From assembly GCF_037029465.1 (NCBI RefSeq), contig NZ_JAYMEM010000029.1, positions 124,001-188,000 of the forward strand: a DNA stretch of 64,000 nt, in the 5' to 3' direction. Below, one piece after another: positions 7,419 to 16,593 of the stretch (its first letter is position 1; each line of letters begins with the position of its first letter). The notes under the pieces were generated by a model. That model had not been told where the DNA came from. It saw only the letters and a program-made list of their open reading frames with translations, and ran no database searches. The translations under genes and the position numbers were made by a program. The stretch is from Mesoflavibacter sp037029465. Its GTDB lineage: Bacteria > Bacteroidota > Bacteroidia > Flavobacteriales > Flavobacteriaceae.

Positions 7419-8534
7419 CTATATCAAAGATAAAAAATATCCTATAAGTGAACCACCAATTACAATAAAAGCACTATTTATTTTCTTAAAGACGAAAACA
7501 GTAATAAGACTCAAAGTGGCAATTAAAATTGTCCGCCAGTCCGTCAACGTTTCTTTTCCCATTTCTACACAAACTGCTACGATAACAGTAACTGCTGCAA
7601 TATTTACAGCATCTAAAAAAGCTACTGTAACTCTCGATCTTCGCATTTTTGAAATAAGTGGATTAAGAATACTTACAAAGATAAATGAAGGAAGAAAAAT
7701 ACCGATTGTTGCAGCTATTGCACCCCAAAAACCACCTAATTGCCATCCGATAAATGTAGCGGTTGATAAAACGGGTCCTGGCGTAAATTGTCCAACTGCT
7801 ACGGCATCTATTAATTCTTTACGAGTCAATAAACCTGTAGAAACCAATTCTGCATCTAGAAAGGCAAATAACACATAACCACTACCATAAAGCAAAGCAC
7901 CTACTTTAAAGAACGTCCATAGAATCTTTAGAGTACTCGGTGTTATTACTACTTGTAATAAAAGAAGTGAAGTAAAACTGTTTAATGTGTTTTTTGAATT
8001 TTTAATAAAATATAGAATGAAACCTGAAAGCCCACAAGCAAACAACGCCAAAATTTCGTGGACACCAAGCAAACAAGCAATCAATGTCAATGCTCCTAAA
8101 ATACCGAGTTCTACATTTTTGAGTGCTTTTTTTCCAAGTCGGTAAACTGCTCCAAGAATAATGGCAATTACCGCTGGTTTTATTCCATAAATGAAAGGTT
8201 CAACTTTTGGAAGTTGTCCGTATTGTTGATATAACCACGCAAAAATCATTGTAATAACAACAGCTGGAAAAACAAAACTAGCACCTGCTACAATCAAGCC
8301 TTTCCAACCTGCTCTTTCGTGACCGCAATGCATTGTCATTTCGGTAGAATTAGGTCCTGGAATTAAATTTGTTGCTCCAACTAAATCAAGAAAATGTTGA
8401 TGACTCATCCATTTTCTTTTTTTAACGACTTCATCTTCCATCATTGCAATATGGGCGGCAGGACCGCCAAAAGCAATGCTTCCTAATTTAAAAAAAAGTT
8501 TTGCTACTTCTTTTAAGTTTTTCTTACTATCCAT
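7419..8534 (-). CDS. chrA: Chromate efflux transporter
   Basis: The 371-residue membrane protein is a two-domain (long-chain) CHR transporter. Each half repeats the family pattern: LGSIAFGGPAAHIAMM with GATNLIPGPNSTEM in the N-terminal half, and VGALLYGSGYVLFAFL with AVAVGQFTPGPVLSTATF in the C-terminal half. It would export chromate by proton antiport. Its start overlaps the end of the PAP2 gene upstream by 22 bp, and the sigma factor follows after 5 bp, which indicates one transcript. The family match is strong. Confidence 0.92.
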   Translation of the reverse strand: MDSKKNLKEVAKLFFKLGSIAFGGPAAHIAMMEDEVVKKRKWMSHQHFLDLVGATNLIPGPNSTEMTMHCGHERAGWKGLIVAGASFVFPAVVITMIFAWLYQQYGQLPKVEPFIYGIKPAVIAIILGAVYRLGKKALKNVELGILGALTLIACLLGVHEILALFACGLSGFILYFIKNSKNTLNSFTSLLLLQVVITPSTLKILWTFFKVGALLYGSGYVLFAFLDAELVSTGLLTRKELIDAVAVGQFTPGPVLSTATFIGWQLGGFWGAIAATIGIFLPSFIFVSILNPLISKMRRSRVTVAFLDAVNIAAVTVIVAVCVEMGKETLTDWRTILIATLSLITVFVFKKINSAFIVIGGSLIGYFLSLI

Positions 8535-9058
8535 TCTTTTGAAATTGGTTTGATTAATAGACTAAACATAAAACCTATTAAAATTGAAGTTACTATATCA
8601 GAGACATAATGAGCACCTAATACCATTCTAGAATAGGCTACTAAAAGAGCCCAAATAAAAATAAGTATCACATAGTATTTTTTTAATGAAAAGAATACCA
8701 AGCTAAATGCTAAGGTAAAAGCAATTGAAGTGTGACCTGATGGAAATGAAAAGGTACTTGTTTCATACAATTGAATGATGGCAGGATGTACTACAAATGG
8801 ACGTGGCCGCTTTACAATATATTTTAAAATTAAACTGAATGTTGAGGAAGCTATAAATATTAATAAAAGGCTGTAGTACTTTATTTGGAATGACTTTACT
8901 TTATTTTTAATATAAAATAGACCAATAAAACCTAATATCATAATTGAAATAATGAAGGTATATGAAGAAATCCAATAAAATAATGGATCTAAAAAAACGA
9001 TTCTATTTGCTTGAATCCATCTTAAAAATTCATAATCGATTTGTAAAAAGAAATTCAT
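8513..9058 (-). CDS. PAP2-family membrane phosphatase
   Basis: The 181-residue integral membrane protein has the three PAP2 motifs in order: KYIVKRPRP, SFPSGHTS and YSRMVLGAHYVSD. These catalyse removal of phosphate from lipid phosphates such as undecaprenyl pyrophosphate or phosphatidic acid on the outer face of the inner membrane. Its ATG overlaps the stop of the DoxX gene (ATGA). It is the second PAP2 gene of the operon; the two are only distantly alike and are not a recent duplication. Its link with chromate efflux is not understood. Confidence 0.88.
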   Translation of the reverse strand: MNFFLQIDYEFLRWIQANRIVFLDPLFYWISSYTFIISIMILGFIGLFYIKNKVKSFQIKYYSLLLIFIASSTFSLILKYIVKRPRPFVVHPAIIQLYETSTFSFPSGHTSIAFTLAFSLVFFSLKKYYVILIFIWALLVAYSRMVLGAHYVSDIVTSILIGFMFSLLIKPISKEWIVRKT

Positions 9059-9492
9059 TTGGTTTTGTACATATTTTTATCTATCGACCAATTCCCACCG
9101 CCCTTAATAATTAAAAATAGACTTCCCCAAAGCATTGCCCAATCAGTTCGACTTCCGTGCATCATTATCCAAAATCCATCATTGGCTAAAATGTCTGATT
9201 TTGTTGTAACAATGGCAACCAACATAATTACGAGTGTTAAAACACTTGCCAATCGGGTAAGCAAGCCAAGTAAAATCAACGTGCCACAAACAATTTCAAA
9301 CGTGCCGACAAATGCACCGAGAAATTCTGGTGATGGAAGTCCGATTTTTTCAAATCGTCCTGCACCCCGAATGGCAGGAAATAGAAATTTTTGAATACCT
9401 TCCGATAGAAAAACAGCACCAACCATTAAGCGAATAATGATGGTTGTTTTTGATATATCAGTACTAATTGTTTTTTTAAACATTTTAAGCAA
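9055..9492 (-). CDS. DoxX-family membrane protein
   Basis: The 145-residue protein has four hydrophobic segments and the DoxX pattern RLMVGAVFLSEGIQKFLFP, followed by GTFEIVCGTLILLGLLTRLA. DoxX relatives act with redox or thiol-oxidising partners in the membrane. It overlaps the genes on both sides by 4-8 bp, so it is translated with the two PAP2 genes. Together with the haem-c lipoprotein it suggests an electron-transfer or redox-stress component to this cargo block, which is inference. Confidence 0.82.
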   Translation of the reverse strand: MLKMFKKTISTDISKTTIIIRLMVGAVFLSEGIQKFLFPAIRGAGRFEKIGLPSPEFLGAFVGTFEIVCGTLILLGLLTRLASVLTLVIMLVAIVTTKSDILANDGFWIMMHGSRTDWAMLWGSLFLIIKGGGNWSIDKNMYKTK

Positions 9493-10063
9493 TTTTTTTT
9501 ATCAATATGGGATTATACGTTTTATAAATTCGAGCTACTATCCAAGCTATTGGTATACTTAAAATCGCTGGAACTATTATGTCGGATGGATAATGAACAC
9601 CAAGATAAACTCTACTAAGGCTTACAAAGATTGCCCAAGGAATAAGCACGTATGGTATCCATTTTAATTTCTCATTAGTCACTAATGTCAAGTAAAATGC
9701 TAATGAAAATACATTGGCTGCGTGAGAAGAAATAAAACCGAACTTACCACCTCTATAATCATTTACTAAATGAAGTTTACCTATCAAATAAGGACTATGG
9801 CTTGGTCGCAATCTTTCGAAAAATGGTTTAAATATGCCTGAAGCTAATTGGTCACTTATTGTTATCAGTAATGCTATTAACAGAATCATCAATATTGCGT
9901 CCCTTTTATATTTCCATATTAACAGAAATGACAATATCATATAAAATGGCAGCCAAGTGAATGTACCTGTTGCAAACCACATTACAGCATCCCAAAATAG
10001 ATTGTGATTACCATTCAGCCATAATAGAATTTCAATATCTATCTGATTAATAAATTCTATCAT
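9485..10063 (-). CDS. PAP2-family membrane phosphatase
   Basis: The 192-residue membrane protein carries PAP2 motifs KPFFERLRP, FGFISSHAANVF (a SSH variant of the SGH motif) and LSRVYLGVHYPSD. The catalytic His and Arg residues are present. The start codon touches the stop of the cytochrome-like gene, and the 3' end overlaps the DoxX gene by 8 bp. The N-terminal half is longer than in the companion PAP2 at 8513-9058. Probable substrate is a membrane lipid phosphate. Confidence 0.87.
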   Translation of the reverse strand: MIEFINQIDIEILLWLNGNHNLFWDAVMWFATGTFTWLPFYMILSFLLIWKYKRDAILMILLIALLITISDQLASGIFKPFFERLRPSHSPYLIGKLHLVNDYRGGKFGFISSHAANVFSLAFYLTLVTNEKLKWIPYVLIPWAIFVSLSRVYLGVHYPSDIIVPAILSIPIAWIVARIYKTYNPILIKKIA

Positions 10064-10539
10064 TATTTTCTAATTGGTGATTGTCTATAAAGCGGTTTTT
10101 TTATAGTAAAGCTTGGCACTTTTCCCATTGCGTGGCAACTAATGCAGTTATTGGTGAAGATTTGGAAATTTTTGTTGAATACAAGGGTATCTCTTTTTTC
10201 GAGTGCTTTTTCCATTTCTGGAATTGCAACGGTTAAGAAATGTTCTGCGGATTTTGCACGTTTGGGTCTTCTTTTCAAGCCGTTCTCAATCGCTTTTTTG
10301 ATTTTTTCAATTTGGTAATCAGCATATTCCCAATTTTCATCTTGTCCTGCCCAATACAGTTCTTGATAGCGGTATCCTGTTTCTACCATTGCCATATCAA
10401 AACCCCTAAATTGGTTTTCGATGGTTTCAATTTTTTCTTGTTCCGTACCTTTTATCCAATTTCCTTCTACTATTTGTTGTTGGTTTTCTCGACAAGAAGA
10501 AAGTAGAAGTGCTGTGAGAATATATATTAGCCATTTCAT
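10063..10539 (-). CDS. Haem-c lipoprotein (monohaem cytochrome-like)
   Basis: The 158-residue protein begins with a lipoprotein signal (MKWLIYILTALLLSSC, lipobox Cys at 16), so it should be anchored in a membrane facing the periplasm. One haem-binding motif CISCH followed by AMG lies near residue 130, and the segment before it is alpha-helical and charged. Met near VPSFTIKK is absent, so the sixth ligand is not obvious. It is the first gene of the PAP2-DoxX-PAP2-chrA-sigma run. It probably serves as a small electron carrier, but no partner oxidase is present. Confidence 0.78.
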   Translation of the reverse strand: MKWLIYILTALLLSSCRENQQQIVEGNWIKGTEQEKIETIENQFRGFDMAMVETGYRYQELYWAGQDENWEYADYQIEKIKKAIENGLKRRPKRAKSAEHFLTVAIPEMEKALEKRDTLVFNKNFQIFTNNCISCHAMGKVPSFTIKKPLYRQSPIRK

Positions 10540-10616
10540 ATGTTGTGATTTAATTATGGTGTAAAATTATACAACACAAGACTAATAATATGGTCTATTT
10601 GAAAAATGTATGGTAC

Positions 10617-11429
10617 TTAATCATTTGCTTTACGAAAAGCAATTGGGGTATCACCTACGTTTCGTTTAAAGTATTTAGTGAAATGAGAATTATCTTTAAA
10701 GTCAAGTTTGCCTGCAATTTCACTAACCGTTAAGTCAGTATAAAGCAAAAGGCGTTTAGCTTCGTTAATAATATAATTGGAAATTACCTCAGCAGAAGAT
10801 TGACCTGATTCTTTTCTGCATATAGCATTTAAGTTTTGTGGAGTGGTATTTAGTAATTTTGCATAATGACTTACCTTGTTTGTAAGTTCATTTTCTTTAC
10901 TTAAAAGCAAAATAAGTTCTTGATAGATTGAGCTACATTTTATTTTAGGACTACTTACAATTTTCGATTCAAGAAACTTTGCTAACAGAGCTTTTAACAA
11001 TCCTTCTATAACTTGATGGTTTTTAATTTTTGCACCTTCATATTCCTTTAATAATATATTTGACATATCAATTACTGTGGTATTATTAGGAAATAGACAA
11101 GTTAAGGCACTCAGTTCTGAAATTAGCTTTTTAATATCTTTATCTATACAGTTTTCAATAAAGTTTTTTTTAATAATTAAAACAAACCCTTCAGGTTCTG
11201 TTTTGATGTCCCAAAAATGAACCTGTTCTTTACGTATATTGAATACTACAGGTGGTTGAATTTTGTATTCTATTGTGTCAATTGTATGTGAACCAGATCC
11301 TTTGGTTAAAAAAATGATTTCGAAATAACTGTTATGTTTGTGGGGTGATGTTTTTCTAATATGCTTCTTAAATTTTGCAATTTTAAAAAGGGAAACATCT
11401 TTAGCCTTATTTTGTATTTGAATATCCAT
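10617..11429 (-). CDS. AraC-family transcriptional regulator
   Basis: The 270-residue protein has an N-terminal cupin-like sensing domain (SPHKHNSYFEIIFLTKGSG) and a C-terminal double HTH ending SEIAGKLDFKDNSHFTKYFKRNVGDTPIAFR, the classic AraC signature. The start codon lies 9 bp after the stop of the Argonaute gene, so it may be read through from the defence operon, while the chrA run starts 77 bp downstream. It is the likely regulator of that metal block rather than part of the defence system. The effector is unknown. Confidence 0.9.
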   Translation of the reverse strand: MDIQIQNKAKDVSLFKIAKFKKHIRKTSPHKHNSYFEIIFLTKGSGSHTIDTIEYKIQPPVVFNIRKEQVHFWDIKTEPEGFVLIIKKNFIENCIDKDIKKLISELSALTCLFPNNTTVIDMSNILLKEYEGAKIKNHQVIEGLLKALLAKFLESKIVSSPKIKCSSIYQELILLLSKENELTNKVSHYAKLLNTTPQNLNAICRKESGQSSAEVISNYIINEAKRLLLYTDLTVSEIAGKLDFKDNSHFTKYFKRNVGDTPIAFRKAND

Positions 11430-11438
11430 CTTTATTTA

Positions 11439-13466
11439 CTACAAAAACCAAAGGTTATTTTTACCGAAGTCAGGTAGTTTATCTCCTTCAAAATGAGGGA
11501 ATATTTGAGCTACCATTTCTGGGTATTTTATGGTTACTGGTAAGTTTTGTTGTTTTACAGATTTCCAATACATTCTGCTGAATTGATATACTTGGTCTAT
11601 CAACTCTTTTACAATTGCTATATCCTCAAAATAGTCTTGTTCTGTACAATATAGACTTAGTTTTACAGGGAACGGATGGTCTTTTGCAAAACCGTTACTA
11701 CTGTATTTGGCATTGTTGAATAACAAATATTTTAGATGTGCAATTTCTATGATTGTACCACTTAAAGGCATTAAGGCATCATCATTGGTATCAAACGCTA
11801 CATAGTCGCTTGATTCTGTTTTATTGATAGTTACTATAACTATTGGAATATCTAATTTTAATCTACCTAAAGTTTTTTGAATTGGGTCTATTTCGTCTTT
11901 GCTTATTGGCTTATAGTAGTGAATGATTAGCCTTTCTGCTTTGTTATCATTATCCACAACAAATTTTAAAATCTGTTTTCCTATTGCTCCAGCTATTAAG
12001 TCAAATTCATTATCTCTAAAACAATCAAATCCTTTAAACTCTCCTTTGTTATTAAAACAGAATGCACTACCTACAAAACGAGTATTGGTTTCCATTGATT
12101 TAAAAGCACCTACACCCACAATTAACTCTTGTTTCAGTTCTCTATCTAAACGCCAAGGAATACCGTCTATTTTAGCTAACAATGCAGGTGTGATATTCTC
12201 TAAGAATGCACCAAAATAGGCATTATTGATACTCTCTTTGTAAATTACTTGTGAGGTTATTTCGTGCTTTAAAAGCTCTTCTTTTACTTGATAATATAAG
12301 TGTTTGTTATCTTCATCCTCTTTATGTATTGGGCTTACATAAACCGCAACATATCTTGTATTTGGTTGTTTCTCTAAATTGATTAGATGATGTTTGATTT
12401 CTTTTATTGCAGTATCAGGACTATCAAATGCTAAACTGGTATCGTTATCCATATAAAATGGTTGACGAATATGTTTTTTAAGTGGTGGAAAGTAAGATTT
12501 ATAACCTTTTTCAAAATAATTGTACAAGGGAATTACATAATCTTTTCTATCAGGCTTATGGTAGATAAAAAAGAACCTTACATTATCGTGTGGACTTGCT
12601 TTATAGGGACCAGGCTTTTTCATTCCTGCTTTTGGGTCTATACCTACACCATCATAAAACCTTAAATTGTTTGAGTGATAATGTGTTTGTAATACTTCAT
12701 CTTCTGGAATATCGAAAAAGCCATTTTCATCTAATGGTAGTATGGCTCTAAATTCATCTGTATTTAGATAGTTGTTGTAAAAAGTGGTTATGTGATTAAA
12801 GTAAGGCTTGTACCTATTGCCTTTTCTTGGTACAGTATGCGGTATTTCTAAATGGTTTTTAAGCGGTATATTGAGTAATGGATATACTTGGTCTAAATGC
12901 TGTTTTGCATCTTCTGTAAGGTATTTAAAACGCTGTATTTCTTTGTTGTAAACTACTGTTTTGAAATATTCCGTAGGAATATTGATTTCATCAATACTTT
13001 TGGTAGCAACTTTAGAAGTGCTATCATAAGATAAAAGCAATGCAGGACTTTTTGTTAAACCTGAAAATTCAATTTTTAGGGTGTATTTGTTATAGCTGTT
13101 GTATTTGGTTGTTGATGCTTTAGCATCTAATAACCATACTTCTATATCGCCCACATAATTGAATTGTATTGCATCTGCAATAGCAATGAAATATTGATAG
13201 ACCAAACGAGTATAAAGGTGCTTTGCAAACTTGGTACTGCTGTATAAATCTACTTTTGTTTTGAGTATGCAATCTTCTGTATCTTCAAAATTGGTATAGT
13301 AGAATTTATGTTTTACAACTTCTTCTTTTTGATTATCCCATAACTCATTGGGAAGCTCGGTTCTGTGTATAGGGAAATAACCTTCTTTTTTCTCGGTATA
13401 AAATCCAAACTCCTTCTGAATAGAAGGGTGTTTGAATGGAATGATATTTATAGTAAGGTTATTCAT
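11439..13466 (-). CDS. Long prokaryotic Argonaute with degenerate PIWI (long-B-like)
   Basis: The 675-residue protein has a ~300-residue N-terminal part (N/L1/PAZ-like/L2), a MID domain at about 350-440 with SQVIYK at 405-410 and LLAKIDGIPWRL at 429-440, and a C-terminal PIWI domain. The protein ends LPVTIKYP (642-649) and LPDFGKNNLWFL, the family's hydrophobic C-terminus. PIWI catalytic Asp positions are changed: IVGVGAF (449-455) has Gly where active enzymes have the first Asp, and IIHYYK (514-519) replaces the usual HRDG. It should bind a guide and target but not cut. It is last in a six-gene operon, 14 bp after the OLD-like ATPase. Long versus other pAgo class is my inference from length and domain order. 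Confidence 0.88.
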   Translation of the reverse strand: MNNLTINIIPFKHPSIQKEFGFYTEKKEGYFPIHRTELPNELWDNQKEEVVKHKFYYTNFEDTEDCILKTKVDLYSSTKFAKHLYTRLVYQYFIAIADAIQFNYVGDIEVWLLDAKASTTKYNSYNKYTLKIEFSGLTKSPALLLSYDSTSKVATKSIDEINIPTEYFKTVVYNKEIQRFKYLTEDAKQHLDQVYPLLNIPLKNHLEIPHTVPRKGNRYKPYFNHITTFYNNYLNTDEFRAILPLDENGFFDIPEDEVLQTHYHSNNLRFYDGVGIDPKAGMKKPGPYKASPHDNVRFFFIYHKPDRKDYVIPLYNYFEKGYKSYFPPLKKHIRQPFYMDNDTSLAFDSPDTAIKEIKHHLINLEKQPNTRYVAVYVSPIHKEDEDNKHLYYQVKEELLKHEITSQVIYKESINNAYFGAFLENITPALLAKIDGIPWRLDRELKQELIVGVGAFKSMETNTRFVGSAFCFNNKGEFKGFDCFRDNEFDLIAGAIGKQILKFVVDNDNKAERLIIHYYKPISKDEIDPIQKTLGRLKLDIPIVIVTINKTESSDYVAFDTNDDALMPLSGTIIEIAHLKYLLFNNAKYSSNGFAKDHPFPVKLSLYCTEQDYFEDIAIVKELIDQVYQFSRMYWKSVKQQNLPVTIKYPEMVAQIFPHFEGDKLPDFGKNNLWFL

Positions 13467-13480
13467 AAGCTATTTTTTGT

Positions 13481-15208
13481 TTAAGCTGTTGGTACTGGTG
13501 GATTATGAAATTCTCTTTTAATCTTTAAGGTTTCATCTAATATTACTCTGAAATTCTCGTATTTAGAACTATCAAAAGTTTCATATTTTTTTTGAATAAT
13601 ACTTTTAGGTTTTTGATATTCTTCAAGTTGCTTAAATGAGGTTTTTCCATTAATGGTATTGATTATATCAGTTTTATAAGCATCAACAGGGAAATAGTCT
13701 TCCATATAAAAATCCTCATTATTTATATGAGGTGTTCCATCCAATTTTGTATGATACATAGCTTTTAAGTTGGTTTTACCTTCTCTTGTTGCTATCTCTA
13801 CTATTTTGTCATAATTTCTTCTGCCTTGACCGTCATAGTCAAAAGTACATAAGCATAATTGAGAGTCTTTTAAAATTGATAATAAAGACTGCTCAACAAC
13901 CGCAGGAACATTGTCTGCACCACCACAATTGATAATATGAAAATCATAAGCATCATAATCAGGACTTAATTTTTCAATAGCTTGCATTATGTAGTTATAA
14001 TCATTTGTACCCTCAACCAATAAAATATCTTTAGATGTACTTAATGCTAATGTTGCATCAATAATTGAAAACTCTCCGTTTGTGATTTCGCTTAACGCAT
14101 TAATTCTATCTAACTTCAATACTTCTACACCTGTTTCCTTAGTGTTTTTGATTAGTTTAATATTGTTTTCGTCAATGCAGTTTAGAATCTTTGGTGAGTG
14201 TGTTGTGAATAGCGTAAAACAATCTTCTTTATCGATTATATCAATAATATCTTTTTTACGTTCAATGTGGATATGTGCATCTGGTTCATCTAATAAAATA
14301 AGTGTTTTATTATCTGCAAGTAGGTGTGTAATAGTGTAGATAAGTATTAGTTTTTTTTCTCCCTCACTTAATTTTTTAACATCAATATTATTAAACTTTA
14401 TATCAGTTTTTCTGATAATTTTATCTGCTTTTATTTTTTCGCCTTTTACAGGCATACCAGTAATGAAAAGATAATAGAACAGTTTTTGTGTTAAATCTTT
14501 ATTATTCTGTTGACCGAGTTCTAAAGTTGAAATGGTTTGAATAGGGATATAATTATTTGCAGATTCTTTTTGCAAACTAACTAACCTCTTAATTAAAGAC
14601 AGAGCCTCATTATCTTCATACAATCCATAGTTTTTTTCTTCTATGGTAAATTGTACTTCTACATTTTCTCCAATCTTTAAAATATCCTTTATAAAAGATT
14701 TTATAATTGGGGCATCAGAACTCAATAGAGCAATTAAAGCAAACTCCCAAGAAAATTTATTGATATAAAGAAGTTTAGGAACAAACGAAGTTTGTTTTTT
14801 AATATCCTTAAAAAAATCAGAATAGCTTTCTATATAAATATTCTCCCACATCCTTAATTCTTCCCCACTATAAGAAGCAATTACATTGGTAGGTAAATAT
14901 TTATTATGAGCTGATTTAGCAACTGCCGTGACTTCTTCTGAACCGTTTTGCTGAACAGACATCACACCATTATTTACAGTTACTAAACTATCTTCAAACG
15001 TGTAGGATATAGCATAACTAAAATCAGTTGCAGTATTGTGATACAAACTTGAGAAAATTAAGCTGACCGCTTCTAAAATATTACTCTTGCCAGAACCATT
15101 TAAACCTATTAAAGCTGTATAGTTAGTGCAATTAGTAAAGTCAAATGATACTTTTGCAGCATCTTTTAAGTTTTTATACCCTTGAATATTTAATTCTTGT
15201 AATTTCAT
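13481..15208 (-). CDS. OLD-like AAA ATPase with C-terminal TOPRIM domain
   Basis: The 575-residue protein has an ABC-type ATPase head: Walker A GLNGSGKS at 35-42, signature LSEGEKK at 280-286, Walker B LILLDEPD at 303-310 and His-switch TTHS at 335-338. The C-terminal part has LLVEGTND at 396-403 (TOPRIM Glu) and FDYDGQGR at 456-463 (TOPRIM DxD), so it resembles class-1/2 OLD nucleases, which nick or cut DNA under ATP control. It could also be the related DUF4435 type. Its ATG overlaps the hsdS stop (ATGA), and the Argonaute follows after 14 bp. In this operon it is the best candidate for the effector activated by the non-cutting Argonaute. Confidence 0.85.
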   Translation of the reverse strand: MKLQELNIQGYKNLKDAAKVSFDFTNCTNYTALIGLNGSGKSNILEAVSLIFSSLYHNTATDFSYAISYTFEDSLVTVNNGVMSVQQNGSEEVTAVAKSAHNKYLPTNVIASYSGEELRMWENIYIESYSDFFKDIKKQTSFVPKLLYINKFSWEFALIALLSSDAPIIKSFIKDILKIGENVEVQFTIEEKNYGLYEDNEALSLIKRLVSLQKESANNYIPIQTISTLELGQQNNKDLTQKLFYYLFITGMPVKGEKIKADKIIRKTDIKFNNIDVKKLSEGEKKLILIYTITHLLADNKTLILLDEPDAHIHIERKKDIIDIIDKEDCFTLFTTHSPKILNCIDENNIKLIKNTKETGVEVLKLDRINALSEITNGEFSIIDATLALSTSKDILLVEGTNDYNYIMQAIEKLSPDYDAYDFHIINCGGADNVPAVVEQSLLSILKDSQLCLCTFDYDGQGRRNYDKIVEIATREGKTNLKAMYHTKLDGTPHINNEDFYMEDYFPVDAYKTDIINTINGKTSFKQLEEYQKPKSIIQKKYETFDSSKYENFRVILDETLKIKREFHNPPVPTA

Positions 15209-16593
15209 ATGTTGTCAGAATTAAAAATTATATTTTCAAAATCTAAAATGGCTTTGAAATTCATATCTTCTGATAAATTGTATTGGTCTTCCATAGCTTT
15301 ACTCATTGAGATTAATTGCTTTGCAATAGACTTTTGTATGTTTAATGGAGGTAAAGGGATTTTTATTTGCTCAATACCCTTTTGATTTAATATTGGAATC
15401 GTAGTTTTAGTTTGTTCCTTTGTAATTTCTGACCTGAAAATATTTATATAAAAAAATAAAAATTCAAGATTCACTTTTTGTTCATCTACAACAATCCCTG
15501 TAATCTGTTGGTTTGATGTGGCTATTTCATTTTTTACAATACCAACTTTCCCTATAGTTCCAATACCAACAAACAGTAATGTATTCTTGTAAAAAACTCT
15601 TGCTTTTTTATCATCAATAGCTTTTTGGGTTAATGTTCTCGTAGAATTATATAAGTAAATCTCCTTTCCAATATCTGTTGGAGTATAAAAATTGACAGAA
15701 CCATTAAAATAATCCTTTCTTGCAGAAGGCGGTGTCGTGCCAGTACTAATTTTTAATATTAAATTTTTAAATGGTATTAATTCATATTTAGCGTCATTCA
15801 ATATTGATGGTTTATAAATATCCCACCTATCGTTTAAATCTTTAAATTTTACAAAAGTTAAACCTGATTTTTCTTCAATAGCTACATTTCTTATAATACC
15901 AAGTTGTTTATAGAGGTAATTCTCTATTTCAATTTCTTTGTTTACTGCTTCTTTTTTAGCTAATTCAGCTGTCTTTAATTTCTGATTGTACTCTTCTATT
16001 AATTTTTCTTGCGTAATGTCTGTTTCTAAACCTTGTCTTATAGCATCAGCATCATTTAATGGCGGTAATGGAATTTGAACATCTAAGAATTTTTTAAGGT
16101 CTATTCTTTGTCTGTTAGTAGTACCACTACTACAGGTTTGAGCAAACTCAATAAACTTTTTAGTTGTTGTGATAAGTAATAAAAACTGAGGTAAAATAGC
16201 TGTAGTGTCTACATTATACGTTGGAAAATCATTAGTAACAATGGCACCTTCCAAATCTTCTGGAATTAAGCCCATTGCTCCATTACGAGCATCTATTTTT
16301 GATAATATAAACTGCCCTGATTTTACAATGAATTGTCTTTTTGTTCCAATATTTTTACCTATTTCTGTATTTCTTAGCCTTACGCCTCCATTATTTCCAC
16401 TTACTGTCACTCTTTTGTAAATGGTATCATTGTCAAGGTTAACAACATTATTGTTTTTGGTAAGGAACTTACCAATTTTAACCAATGGGAATTTTTTGTT
16501 GTATTCAAAGTCTTGACCTAATAAATGACTAACACTCCAATTATAAAGTTCCGAAAACTTAATAAAATTGATATTTTGCAGAGTAGATTCCAT
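15205..16593 (-). CDS. hsdS: HsdS-like DNA specificity subunit
   Basis: The protein (462 residues from the ATG at 16593) has two target-recognition domains separated by conserved helices: a first unit ending IPLPPLNDADAIRQ near 175-190 followed by a coiled helix, and a second unit ending IPLPPLNIQKSIAKQL near 425-440. The repeat is typical of bipartite type I or BcgI-type specificity subunits. The start is a TAATG overlap with the methyltransferase stop; an ATG two codons upstream is also possible. It would direct the nuclease-methyltransferase at 16593-18914 to a split DNA sequence. It is unlikely to act with an HsdR motor, since none is present. Confidence 0.9.
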   Translation of the reverse strand: MESTLQNINFIKFSELYNWSVSHLLGQDFEYNKKFPLVKIGKFLTKNNNVVNLDNDTIYKRVTVSGNNGGVRLRNTEIGKNIGTKRQFIVKSGQFILSKIDARNGAMGLIPEDLEGAIVTNDFPTYNVDTTAILPQFLLLITTTKKFIEFAQTCSSGTTNRQRIDLKKFLDVQIPLPPLNDADAIRQGLETDITQEKLIEEYNQKLKTAELAKKEAVNKEIEIENYLYKQLGIIRNVAIEEKSGLTFVKFKDLNDRWDIYKPSILNDAKYELIPFKNLILKISTGTTPPSARKDYFNGSVNFYTPTDIGKEIYLYNSTRTLTQKAIDDKKARVFYKNTLLFVGIGTIGKVGIVKNEIATSNQQITGIVVDEQKVNLEFLFFYINIFRSEITKEQTKTTIPILNQKGIEQIKIPLPPLNIQKSIAKQLISMSKAMEDQYNLSEDMNFKAILDFENIIFNSDNI

